NCBI GenBank assembly: GCA_013054445.1
Contig: JAAMPI010000511.1
Location: 6,465-33,965 of the forward strand
Length of the DNA: 27,501 nucleotides
Direction: 5' to 3'
Origin: Cudoniella acicularis
Lineage: Eukaryota > Ascomycota > Leotiomycetes > Helotiales > Helotiaceae
Of this stretch, positions 1-9,070 are shown in pieces. Each line of letters opens with the position of its first letter. Position 1 is the stretch's first letter. The notes beneath the pieces are model-generated. The model made no database searches. It saw only the letters and a list, made by a program, of their open reading frames with translations, and was not told where the DNA came from. The translations under genes were made by a program, and so were the position numbers.

Positions 1-960
1 GCCNNNNCTAGTAGCTAGCTAACTATCTTACTATAAAATAGAGTTAATATTAAATTAAAGTTAAAGATAAAAAAGATATTAATATTATAAAAAAAAAACT
101 AGTCTTTTATAATAATTCTAGTAATTATAAATTATAAAAGAGATAAATAATACTATTCTTAATTTAAGAGCGATTAGTTATATAATACTATTTTATAAGG
201 TTATCTTTAGAAAAGGCCTTATCTAGCCTTATATACTATAGTATATTAGTAGCTATCGAAGAGTAAGCCTAACTAACAGAATCGAGCGGGTCGTGTTTCA
301 GCTCGGTAATCACTCGCTATTTTAGGCCTAGTATATCGCGGGGTCGCGTCCTATAAGGGGGTATCTTATGATATAGTTCGCTTACCTGCCGGGTGGCGCC
401 TATCACGTGGCTTGAGCAGCTACTAGATCCCCGGAACGATATCAGTAGTAAACCTCTGATATCTAGGATCATGGTTCTAGGCGCTTAATACGTGGCACGG
501 GATGTTAAATAATACCACTAATTACTGTTATTATTAGATCTTGGCACCGGCCTCTTATCGGATACAGATAGCTATAAAAAAAAAAAGAGGGGGGGGAGCT
601 TCTCTAGTACCCTTAGGGCTAGAGATTAGTTCTATAACTGAATCCTTTTCCTCTAACACGTGACTTCTTTGCCTACTAACGCCTCTTTATAAGATTATAA
701 TAATAATAGATTATATTATAAAATAACTAGTTATAAAAACTTTAATTAAGGTTTTATATAAACTATATTTAAATTATAAAATATTAAAAAAGATTATTAT
801 AAACTAGAAAATAAATCTATAGATATTTATAATATAGCTTTTTATATAAAAGTTTAGTTTAAAATATTTAAATATAACTATATTTAATAAGTAGACGGTA
901 AACTAGCTGTTGCTTTTAGCTGATTTTGTCGCTGTTTTCCGCAGCCGATTTGCTAAAATC
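1..960. repeat. AT-rich RIP-mutated tract
   Basis: The sequence is dominated by TA and CTAG-like words and has very few CA or TG dinucleotides at 1-260 and 700-890, the pattern left by RIP on repeated DNA. Between about 280 and 690 is a less mutated, GC-richer island with two CACGTG boxes, an A/G homopolymer run near 576-597 and an imperfect dyad around 450-465. No coding frame could be recognised. It is probably an old transposon, but the family cannot be told. Confidence 0.7.
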
Positions 961-1280
961 TCGCGCTGCTCTAACCCTCATTTAGCTGGTGGGTGAAAGC
1001 GGCACGACCCTCGTTGAATCAAGAACACCAAAAACAAAAGAGCAATGTCGGTTGTCCAATTCAGAAACGGCTTCTCGGGATTCTTAAAGAGCTCACTTTG
1101 GCTAGGTATCATATTTCTTCGTCTATTTCCCCTTCTCTTCTCTCATCCTCAGTCGCTCCTCTAAACTACTCGTACTCATCCACCTCCCTCTCGCTCTATT
1201 CCTCTTCCCTCCTCCCCTCCGACACAGTTCCACAAGCAACAGGCCGCTCCCGGCATCTCCTCTAGCAGATCGATCTGGAT

Positions 1281-1890
1281 ATGCGGCGTCGTCAAATAAT
1301 ACCAAGTACTTCCTCCGACGACAGCGATGGGCCAGACTGCGACAGCTGCTTCGATGCAGAAAACGAGGTAGGTGAGACCAAATCCGATACGAATCCGACG
1401 GATGTCGATACCGATGTTGAAGGAGGGGACAAGGTAGACACATCGTGGATTGCTAAAAAGTATAAGGACCGCCCACTGGAATACTATCTCAATTAAGAAG
1501 AGGACCTCGACGAGTCGGATGATAAAGATGAAGACTAATCGAGGACAACAGTATCCTCCTCCTCGACAGGGTCGAGGAACAATGGCATCAATAAGCTTCT
1601 TTTCTCTTTAGTTACTGCCTCTTACAGTCGGATCATTGAGCCTACTTGCGTACAGGTACTGCTAATACACACATAAGGACCCGAAGCAGTCGATGAAAAC
1701 TATCTCTTACCGTGCTCTCAAGGCCTTCTTCAATTAGGTGGTGAATCAAGATCAAGGGAAAGGTAGGAGAAGGCTTCAAAAGGTAGATTCGTCCGACAGT
1801 CTCGGCACATACTGGAAGGCCTTTCGAAATGTATATGAGAGGGTGATGCGTTCGCAGATGGAGCCGAAGCTCAATCGTTAAGTGCATTGG
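1281..1890 (+). pseudogene. DUF3435/FluG-like protein, N-terminal remnant, RIP-type nonsense mutations
   Basis: Starting at ATG 1281 the frame gives an acidic, Ser/Asp-rich leader and then DTSWIAKKYKDRPLEYY. It is broken by TAA at 1494 and 1536, shifts by one base near 1536-1541, and continues as ILLLDRVEEQWHQ. A 65-bp intron (1591-1655) follows. It ends in TACAG but begins AT instead of GT, so it may no longer splice. The next frame (1657-1890) reads ALKAFFN*VVNQ, then SDSLGTYWKAFRNVYER, with TAA 1663, TAG 1735 (where Trp is expected) and TAA 1879. From memory this layout matches fungal proteins often annotated DUF3435 or FluG-domain, a group that includes tyrosine-recombinase-like proteins of large fungal elements. 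The conserved C-terminal catalytic region is missing, so assignment to a recombinase is an inference. What follows to 2286 shows no continuation. Confidence 0.55.
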
Positions 1891-2286
1891 GTGAATTGCA
1901 TTCCTTCTATGTCCTTTGATTATATCCTATTATGGTAAAGCAGAGGCTAATAATCTCGTCCCTCATTGGTTCCTACGAAAACTAGGTAAGGACCGTAGTT
2001 AATAAGGGTTTTCTTGATCTCATTAAGTCTTAATGAAGTCCTTGGGCGCGGAAAGTGCGAATCCTGGAATTGAGAAAATCGGCAGGCATGAGGCGTGTGA
2101 GGCATGAGATAGCTGGGTTATCGAAGATCGTAAGGCAAGAGCGATGAATACGGCTTAGGAGTATATGAGCATCCTTTCTCTCAGACCCTTCTTTTCTCTT
2201 CCTCTCGCGACTACTGGGCAATAATAGTCAACAGCGTTTATTCTTATCCCAAGATTATTTATTGCAACGGAGACCACATCGCAAAG
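1891..2286. other. No gene recognised
   Basis: Sequence of ordinary composition without a convincing reading frame on either strand. The last 60 bases before 2287 would be the 5' leader of the small ORF that follows. Confidence 0.5.
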
Positions 2287-2547
2287 ATGTTCTTTCGCAA
2301 CTTCCTTTCTGGAACCCTCGCTAGCTGGCGTGCCCTGACACCTATGGACAGGAACAATCTGGTTTTCAACGTACCCCCCAAGATGATTGGCATGTTCGTG
2401 GCTTGCTACGGGATTTCTGCGTATCAGAAGTCCCGAGAGCAGCCTCAAAGAATCTCTGCTGAGAAATCTTCCGTGGAATCGGATCATCCCTCTAAGGCGA
2501 CAGGCCCAGCGGCTCGATGGGCGGATTGGAAGGCGCGAAAGAACTAA
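2287..2547 (+). CDS. Small single-pass membrane protein, unknown function (copy 1)
   Basis: An 86-residue ORF with a clean ATG (gcaaagATG) and stop TAA 2545-2547. It opens with a short basic/hydrophobic N-terminus, then a WRALTPMDR block, a NVP motif and a hydrophobic stretch of about 16 residues (around residues 33-48) that could span a membrane, followed by a charged hydrophilic tail ending WADWKARKN. The function is not recognised. The block W-R-[AS]-L-T-P-M-x-R-x5-N-V-P recurs in the minus-strand ORF at 3764-3934, so the two are probably diverged paralogues, which argues that both are or were real genes. The short basic start would suit a mitochondrial or ER membrane protein, but that is a guess. 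Dinucleotide composition is normal, without RIP. Confidence 0.55.
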   Translation: MFFRNFLSGTLASWRALTPMDRNNLVFNVPPKMIGMFVACYGISAYQKSREQPQRISAEKSSVESDHPSKATGPAARWADWKARKN

Positions 2548-3763
2548 AGAGAAACCCCCCCCGGAATGGCGGTAAGTCTCCAACAGCCTCAAAAGCACGC
2601 TCTCTATTCAAGACGTATCTGACTTTGCAAACTCGTAGGCGGGCCGATGGCGCTGCCTGTAAGACCCTCAAGCCGAAAGGCACAACCTCCCCAGACGTTT
2701 CCGATTGCCGGAAAAAAACTTTGCACCACTACATCTCAGCTCTACCACCTGGCTACGAATCGAAACCAGCATCATTCGAAGGAGAGTTATGTCCAGTCAT
2801 TCGGCTTGCAATCTCATTGGGAGCTTATCTCTGCACGCCTTGCATCAAGAGTTGAGAATGGAAAGACACAACCTCCCCATTGGAGACGAGAGACACAACT
2901 TCCCTATTGGAGACGAAAAACACAACCTCAACCTTAAGACAGGCTTAGAGGGTTCTGTCTACGGCCTCATTTCCTGCTGCATTACAGATGCCTCAATAAA
3001 AAAGAATGTAAATATTACTTTTATGGACTGTGAACAATAGTCTGATTAGAGTTCAGTTCCTACGACATATCTACCTCGACCTCGACAACAACTCGCCAAC
3101 ACCTTCAATCGCGCTCCTCGCTAGACCACGAAATTCTCTCATGCTTCATCACGCAACGTTCATTAGAAATGTTATGTGACAACACCAACTGCCAGGACGT
3201 GTCAGTACCGGAAAGCAACAAAATTCTGAAGGAGTAGGAAACCTGAAAATGACGAGAGTTGATTCCACTGGGGATGGGTGGGAGAGACTAGTGCGAAAAA
3301 AGTTGGAAGTGATACTTGGATTGCGGGAACATTGTTGGCAGACTCTGGGAGGATGAGGACGATATGAAGGATCCTTGAGCTGGATTGCAGTGGTATATAA
3401 CAAGGAACATTGACATATAGTCCGATTGAGTTCAATTTGGGGAGTTAGGGGCTGTCGTTAGAAATGAGGAAATTATGGAAAGTTGCGGTGCATCTACGTG
3501 GAATGCTGTTCATTAGGGAAGGCGACACGTACAATAAATACCACAATAAGACACCCTGGTGTCGAGCATGTATGTATCCTTGCTTTTCAAATTTGTATCC
3601 ATTTTCTCCTACGGCACTGGTTGTGACCACAATGTGCTGCTAAAAAAATTTTATGGCTCCAAAAATCTCCCCTCCCACAACACAAGTTCAATCCCTTCCC
3701 AATAAATAACGGTGCACAAGATTATGGCCTCTCCAGGACGCGCATGAACACAACCATCAACAA
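2548..3763. other. No convincing gene between the two small ORFs
   Basis: Several frames of 60-112 codons are open here on both strands, but none shows a recognisable domain and they overlap one another. The only structure seen is the short tandem repeat listed separately. Confidence 0.45.
2864..2933. repeat. 27-bp tandem repeat, about 2.6 copies
   Basis: Units start at 2864, 2891 and 2918 (the last is partial). Each begins with agacacaac or aaacacaac and the full ones contain attggagacga. The units differ by a few substitutions. Confidence 0.8.
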
Positions 3764-3934
3764 TTATTCCGAGCCAGAAGACACCGCAACTCGTGCATTT
3801 TCTTTCTTTTGCAAGTTGTACATCAGATACTCCTTCAAGAACAAAGCTCCCGCGATACCTAGTGGGACGTTCGTTGCGTATGAAATCCTGCCCATCGGCG
3901 TCAGGGAGCGCCACCATGATGTAAAAGCGCGCAT
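3764..3934 (-). CDS. Small single-pass membrane protein, unknown function (copy 2)
   Basis: A 56-residue minus-strand ORF. The start was chosen at ATG 3934 because the protein then begins MRAFTSWWRSLTPMGR, matching the start of the copy at 2287. An in-frame ATG 35 codons upstream (4039) would add a Ser/Thr-rich stretch with no counterpart. After the shared block come NVP, a short hydrophobic segment (GIAGALFL) and a charged tail ending SSGSE. A longer, overlapping open frame of 207 codons in another minus frame (3651-4274) shows nothing recognisable. The family function is unknown; opposite orientation and clear divergence from copy 1 suggest an old inverted duplication. Confidence 0.5.
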   Translation of the reverse strand: MRAFTSWWRSLTPMGRISYATNVPLGIAGALFLKEYLMYNLQKKENARVAVSSGSE

Positions 3935-4316
3935 GTTTCGTGGTTGTTTGGTAGGGGTCGAATTGCAGAGACTTAGAGAGCGTACAGGTGAGGAATTGAT
4001 CTGTTGTTTCGTGCTTGAAGATCTGGAAGGTGATGGCAATGATTATTTTTGGTTTCTGGTCAGGTAGGTAGGGTAGGTACGTCAAGCGGAATATAGTGAA
4101 CCCTAAATCGAGATTAGTGCGATTTAAGTCTGCCCCACTGGATTTTGTGACGTGACTCATCAGAACACGTCCAACCATCTTTACTAGTTTGTTCTTTAAA
4201 TGCGGTGCGGTGGTGCTTCTACTCGTATGACTAATCAATCGGAACTCGCCCAGCTTGGGCATACTCTTAAACATATCAGTTCAGCTGCGAAGCTCAGCAG
4301 ACAAGCAAGACCAACT

Positions 4317-5409
4317 CATGGCTCTTCGCATCATCATGTAATTTCGAACAGATCGGGTTCCAGGGGACTCTGCCAAAAAACTTCTAGCTGTCGCTATAGC
4401 AGCGTGCTCGAAGCTATTAGGCCGTGATTTCCTTTGCGAGTATCAGCAAAGATCGAGCCATAGGGATTCTGAGGATACATGGACCAAAATTTCTCTTCCA
4501 TATTCTTAGTGGCGATTATGGAGGAGTTCTGCAGGTAGGTTCCGCGGTCTATACCGACTGTGCAATACGAAAAACCGCCGAACAGCAGCGCAAAGCATTC
4601 GAAGCCTTCGAAAAAGTTATGCCAAAAACAATGCCAGAGCTCATTAACCTTGCACAAAGCAAGGAAAATGGAGTACCCGAAGGCGCCTTTAACTCCTTGC
4701 CACATCTCACAACTGCCTTCCAATCTGTAGCAACTTTGGGGGTCGTCTTTACCTAGATGGATCTCGGCGGCGCAATAAAGAGGGTTGGATCGAGCCTAGA
4801 AGCTACTCGCGATGAGCTTGCCAAGAGCATTGTCGCGGGTGGGAACGGGATGGATTTGGGTCACACATATACCATTTTGTGCCGAACGAGATGGCAGCTT
4901 GTAGGCGATCCCACGGTAATCACTTCTTCTATGTCTAGAACCTCGATACAGATTAGCATCAGACCTATGAAGATAGGCAGCGTGAGCAACCCCTCGGATC
5001 AAACTTTGGTAGGTATAGCACTGACGTCGGAACGATATGTCTATGGATGAGCAGAAACAGATACGTCCTCAGGAATACAGCATCACACGACACAGAAGCC
5101 GTATTTCATCTCCTAATCCCCGCACACCACGCAATCGTTATTGACAAACCAATTATTTTCTACTAAAGCCTCTTCCCCCTTATTACTACAGGCCAGAGGC
5201 ACCAAGAAATTGCCTTTATCTGGTTCGGCTTAGCATCCATCCCTATCGGCCTTACTCTACAACATGTCGGAACTTTAACTAAGACCGTAAGCAAACCAGC
5301 GAAGTGGGAACCAGTGGGATTTGTAACCTGTTGGTGTGGTGCCTTTGGTTGTGCCGTCGCAAGTGCGGTGTTCCCGCCTTGTGCGCCAGCTACGGCAAGC
5401 TTGGGCTAG
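4317..5409 (+). pseudogene. Fungal protein of unknown function, multiple stops and frameshifts
   Basis: The remnant can be followed across frames. ATG 4317 may be the original start, but the first 180 bases are in doubt. From 4424 a clear frame carries an amphipathic region (KAFEAFEKVMPKTMPEL), a hydrophobic stretch ending VATLGVVFT, a TAG at 4754 and then MDLGGAIKRVGSSLEATRDE. Near 4860 the frame shifts by one and continues FFYV*NLDTD*H (TAG 4936 and 4954, both where related proteins probably have Trp), then PLGSNFGRYSTDVGTICLWM, HLLIPAHHAIVID, TAA 5164 in place of a probable Glu, and TGQRHQEIAFIWFGL, ending at TAG 5407. The order of motifs resembles a widespread fungal family of unknown function that I know only as hypothetical proteins. 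TACTAA before CTACAG at 5161-5191 imitates an intron end, but no intron removes all the stops. Confidence 0.55.
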
Positions 5410-6164
5410 TTTTTGTTAAGCAGGAATGGGATGTTGGCTTACAGCCGTCGGAGAGATAATAGTCGATGGCTTCTCATCAGAGAGCCCTAGGATCCTAGGA
5501 CCCCTAATACTCATTAATCGGTGGTTGGGAGCAGATGGTCTTGATTAAAGAAGAAAGCTGGTGAAGGTTTTTGTGGGAGTGAAAACAGGGAGGGCTTAGA
5601 GAGCTTTGAGCGGTAGCCGCTGCCGAGGCCATTGGATCCTCGGACGTGTGTTGAGTATTGGCTTTATTGGCATTGAGGTCGATCTGGTAATGTGGTCGCC
5701 AAGGGGTGTGGTCGCTGATAGGAGGTGAAAACAGGCCGTCCTGTGGCTCCTCAACAAAGAAGCCGGCCTCGACGTCATACTATACCTCGCTACTAGGTAG
5801 AGTATTGAGTTTGCTCAGACTAGAGGCTACATCTTACTTGAGGATGGGATAAGCTACGACCACATCTCGGCCTGTACAGGCATCCCCTTGGCTCAAAGCT
5901 GCTTTGTCTTCGTCCGTACTATCCGGCTCGTCGTCTTCAATGGTTGTTGACTGAACTCCTGCAGGTGACCACTAGTTATTGCCCGTGTGTGCTTTACCAA
6001 TACTACCGAACTCAAAAAGCACCGGGCGGTCGATAGGGTTAACAAAGTGGAATCATCTTGAAACTTAGCAGAAGTCGCTCTGGGAGGAAGGGGAATCAGA
6101 TTCGTATTTCTGGTACGGCATGCTTTGCACCAATAAGCACATAGCTGGTTCGTACAGAAAAGTA
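5410..6164. other. Intergenic; weak minus-strand ORF remnant
   Basis: No intact gene is visible. On the minus strand a frame reading NPIDRPVLFEFGSIG, then a TAG at 5972-5974 and an acidic stretch (TIEDDEPDSTDEDKA), ends at a stop at 5834-5836. The composition looks protein-like but no family is recognised. The last part of the interval would be the promoter of the S41-like gene. Confidence 0.3.
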
Positions 6165-7640
6165 ATGTTCGTGTTGATCACTTTTATGGGGATACTTAGT
6201 TGTGTGGTTTCAGTTCCTTCTTTGGAGGAATATAGACCTTGCAATAGAATTTCCAGTGAGTATGTAAAGTGGCCTACAAATTATGGCAAGTGAATTCTAT
6301 TTCTGGGCCATATAACTCCACCTGGGCCAAGGACTGACGGAAAATCTCTAGGAAATGGCAATTTCGCTGGTATTCATGGCCAAGTCGCCTACGACTGTCT
6401 GTTGTTGATGCCATTCCGCGCAGATCTGGCTGTAAACTTCACCGACGAATATTTAGGTTATCTTTAATTTCACTCAACGATAGAGCCACTCAAAAGTAAC
6501 AATAAGTTCCCAAAGTATTACAGGTATTAATGACAAGCACTTAGATCCACCGCCACAATATAACTCGCTACCCGTTGGCCTGCTGGTTGGTTTCGAAAAA
6601 ATCCGTGAACGAGCCTCCAACGGAATGTTCTCGAATCAATTCGAGTTTGACCTTGAGATTAATTACTTGATCTCCCGAGTAAATGATGGCCATTTAAGCA
6701 TTGGTCTCTACTCACAGGCACTCATGCATTTCGAAAACGATATACCTTTGGTTTTTATCTCAGAAGATAGTCTGAAATTACCAGAGATATATACCTTTTG
6801 TAAGCTCTCAAACTCACTAATGGGCTTCTAATTCACTTAAAGTGGTAGAGTGCGGCTAATTGTGATGGATTTTCAGCCGACGCAGAAAAGAAACTGCGAG
6901 AAAATGCGGATATCTCTCCTATCTCCGAAATCGACAGAGTTGAGGCTGTCTACTTCCTCGAAGGGAATGTTGCTCTTTCCCTTGGTCTTCACGACCCGGA
7001 TGCACGGTAAGACAAGCAAAAGGATCGTTCTAGATAACGACGTCCAAGACAATACTTTATCATCTCACCACTAAGGCACTAACGATAATCATAGCTATAA
7101 CAATGTATTTCCCTCCCATCCTTGGCTTTCTCCAAATTACACACTGGAGGTGCCTGGACCAGCAAAGGCGGATCATGGCCTGGTGCTACAAACCAAACTC
7201 GGACGTTCGCCAATGGAACCAAATTAGCTGTTATAGTTACGGCTTCTTGGTCGTCTGCAAATGGTGCTATGGTTTATCCGGACGGATATTCCCTTTTTAC
7301 GGCATTCTGTATTCCCAGCTCACAAACCAAAATAGAGTCACCTGCTGGCCTAGCCGTTTCTGATTCAGACTACATTCAAGGATTTTGCTATGCTTCAGGT
7401 TCCCACGTTCAGAATAGGCGGGAATATTCCAGCTTTTTCTCAAACTGCTATCAAGTTTGTCAAACAAGCATCAGCTGACGGCAAGTCAAAGATCATCATC
7501 GATCTATCAGGAAATAGGGGTAGAGATACCATCTAAGGATTCAACCTCACCTTAGCGTCCACTACGGATAATCCAATCAGTGGCCATAGAAGTGTTCCCC
7601 TTGAACCATCTACTCAGCTGTTCTAGACAGCGAATATCTT
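6165..7640 (+). pseudogene. Secreted S41-family peptidase-like protein, truncated and frameshifted
   Basis: ATG 6165 begins a signal peptide (MFVLITFMGILSCVVS) followed by a Cys-containing segment. Readable parts: exon 6165-6255; intron 6256-6351 (GTGAGT..CTCTAG); exon with QVAYDCLLLMPF, broken by TAA 6465 and a shift near 6496-6523; exon to 6799 with NQFEFDLEINYLIS and NDGHLS; intron 6800-6876 (GTAAGC..TTTCAG); exon to 7006 ending LGLHDPDAR; intron 7007-7094 (CTAAC branch, TCATAG). Frame shifts follow near 7116-7121 and 7385, then FANGTKLAVIVTASW and GKSKIIIDLSGNRG, with stops at 7534 and 7624. This order matches fungal S41/CPAF-like secreted proteins. The homology ends where AT-rich DNA begins at about 7640, before the region that would carry the catalytic Ser, so the copy cannot be functional. 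Confidence 0.75.
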
Positions 7641-7853
7641 CGTCGTAAGTCTTCCTAAGTAATTCGATAATACTAGATTAGTCTTAATATTTAATTAAAA
7701 TAGATAATAGACGGATATTACGGGTCTACTTACGCTCTTCTTATAGAGCTTATAAAATCTTAAGGTGTTAAAACTATCGCTTTTAGAGGTTATCTTCGAT
7801 ATAACCTAATACAAGTAATAGNNNGTCTTAAAGNTAGNTAATATTANACTNTC
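7641..7853. repeat. RIP-mutated AT-rich tract with ambiguous bases
   Basis: TA-rich sequence that truncates the S41-like gene. Ns at 7822-7851 mark uncertain assembly immediately before LTR-1. Confidence 0.6.
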
Positions 7854-8018
7854 TATAGTAGGGTTCTTTGTCACGTGCCGTAGCACGTGACTATATTTAT
7901 ATATATAAGGTCTCTCCCCCTCTCCTAGAGAGGAACAACAACCATCTATCCTAGAGATTCGAGTCTTTCAGTCATCAGTTTTTAAGTGTCTATTTTAGAG
8001 GCCTCCCGTCCCTCTACA
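7854..8018 (+). mobile_element. LTR-1, left copy
   Basis: A 165-bp LTR. It starts TATAGTAGGG, which is TGTAGTGGGG of the other copies with two TG to TA changes, and ends CCCTCTACA. It contains a CACGTG pair, a TATA-like tatatataagg and a CT-rich initiator region. Inverted copies lie at 11905-12069 and 13473-13638. Confidence 0.85.
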
Positions 8019-8020
8019 TT

Positions 8021-8038
8021 TAGTGACCTACGCAGGGA
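8021..8038 (+). other. Primer-binding site of LTR-1 element
   Basis: tagtgacctacgcaggga sits two bases after the LTR end; the other copies read TGGTGACC at the start. The complement ends GGTCACCA, as expected for a tRNA 3' CCA end. Which tRNA is used was not determined. Confidence 0.6.
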
Positions 8039-8093
8039 GGGTAATCAGGGCTAAGCCCTAACTTCCTGTCGTCTCTTTTCGCAGTCAAGATCG

Positions 8094-8165
8094 CAGTCAA
8101 GATCGGAATCAAAGTCAGAATCAGAATCAAAGTCAGAATCGGAACTAGAATCGGAATCAGAATCG
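8094..8165 (+). repeat. Hexanucleotide GAATCN-type repeat
   Basis: About 12 degenerate hexamers (gaatca, gaatcg, aagtca) that would encode alternating Ser-Glu in one frame, but the frame closes at once (TAA at 8174). The inverted counterpart is 11756-11842, where the unit is gattct/gactct. Confidence 0.75.
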
Positions 8166-8410
8166 TCGTCTGCCTAAAAGAAAGGCATCCAAGTCATCGA
8201 GTCCCTTGCGAATCACCGTTTGCCTACACAATAGCATTTTCCCCTTCGAGTCGTCGTCTGCTGTCGTGGCCTGTCCTTGCGAATCGTCGTCCGCCTAAGA
8301 GAAAAGCATCTTACGAATCGTCGTCTGCCTAGATAGCATTTCCTTCTTCTAAATCGTCGTCTGCCTACGCAATGGCATTTCCCTTACGAATCGTCGTCTG
8401 CCACCGTGGC
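8150..8410 (+). repeat. Degenerate tandem repeat with TGCC..GGCA hairpins
   Basis: At least five units of roughly 40-60 bp, most starting cgaatcgtcgtctgcct and continuing into a short loop and then a ggca or agca half. The core TGCCTNNNNNNGGCA can fold as a small stem-loop in several units. The inverted counterpart is 11510-11760. Confidence 0.65.
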
Positions 8411-8897
8411 AGTTAGGCCCCTTTTCGAGCCGCCGCGGTCGCGTCCTTTTCCCTCCTTTCGATTCGGCTACCTCCTTTTACGATCCTTCTTTCTTCTTAA
8501 GCCCGGCTCACGAAGCCTCCTCCCTTCCTTCTCGTACGACGAGCATCTATGAAGACGAACAAGACGAACCCCTAAACACAAGACGGTACTATCCAGCGGA
8601 AGAAAAAGAAAAAGAAAAGGAATAGGAATAGTAGGCCATACCGAGGCTAATAGTATCGGGGACAGCTATAGTAGCTTACAGATACGGTGCTGGCCGAGNA
8701 TAANAAGACCTCCACACGAGCGGGGTAGCTGACGGCACCGGGCGAAGCTAGGTAGAGTTGTCAACAGGGGAGCTGGCGGTATAGTACTAGATTAGATACT
8801 GGGTTTAGACTTGGATACGGACGAGAGCATGCTTTGATTAGACGTGAGGACCTGGGTCGAGAGCTCAGGGGACGAGCTCTTGTGGATAGGGGACGTA

Positions 8898-9070
8898 TGT
8901 AGTAGGGATACTAGTACTGGTGCTAGTGCTAGGTCACGTGGTTCGCAGACACGTGATCTAGACGAAGGAGGATAAAAGACGTGTTCTCGGGTAGCGTAGC
9001 TTCTTCTTCTTAAGTCAAATTAACGTCTATTTAAACTCTCTCTCTTTTAGGTTATATTTATCCTTCTATA
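8898..9070 (+). mobile_element. LTR-2, left copy
   Basis: It starts TGTAGTAGGG directly after a purine-rich tract and ends near CCTTCTATA (probably CTACA before RIP). It contains two CACGTG boxes and a GGATAAAAG TATA-like box. Related copies are at 10840-11007 and 14459-14627, both inverted. It shares only its ends and general layout with LTR-1. Confidence 0.7.

Larger units (their letters stand above)
7854..9070 (+). repeat. Left arm of large inverted repeat (LTR-1, internal region, LTR-2)
   Basis: This arm is repeated in inverted orientation at 10840-12069. In order it holds LTR-1, a primer-binding site, a hexanucleotide repeat, a hairpin-bearing tandem repeat, about 500 bp of unique internal DNA, a purine-rich tract (8885-8897) and LTR-2. 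The internal part (8019-8897) has no usable reading frame. Being bounded by two different LTR families, the unit is chimeric. It is less RIP-mutated than the DNA on both sides. Confidence 0.8.

Noticed and set aside
1123..1443. 106-codon minus-strand ORF
   Set aside because: Antisense of the DUF3435-like remnant and a CT-rich stretch; no homology seen.
2155..2598. 147-codon minus-strand ORF
   Set aside because: Antisense to the small membrane protein gene, Arg/Leu-rich shadow frame.
3651..4274. 207-codon minus-strand ORF overlapping the small protein gene
   Set aside because: No domain, odd composition, and it overlaps the frame that has a paralogue at 2287.
5101..5191. Intron GTATTT..TACTAA..CTACAG in the unknown-family pseudogene
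   Set aside because: Removing it destroys a frame that matches the family on both sides (HLLIPAHH before, TGQRH after); the TAA is better explained as a nonsense mutation.
6496..6523. 28-bp intron GTAACA..TTACAG in the S41-like gene
   Set aside because: Too short for splicing; more likely a deletion-scarred intron or a plain frameshift.
8094..8410. CRISPR-like array of repeats
   Set aside because: Repeats are degenerate, spacers are not unique, and the context is a fungal LTR element.
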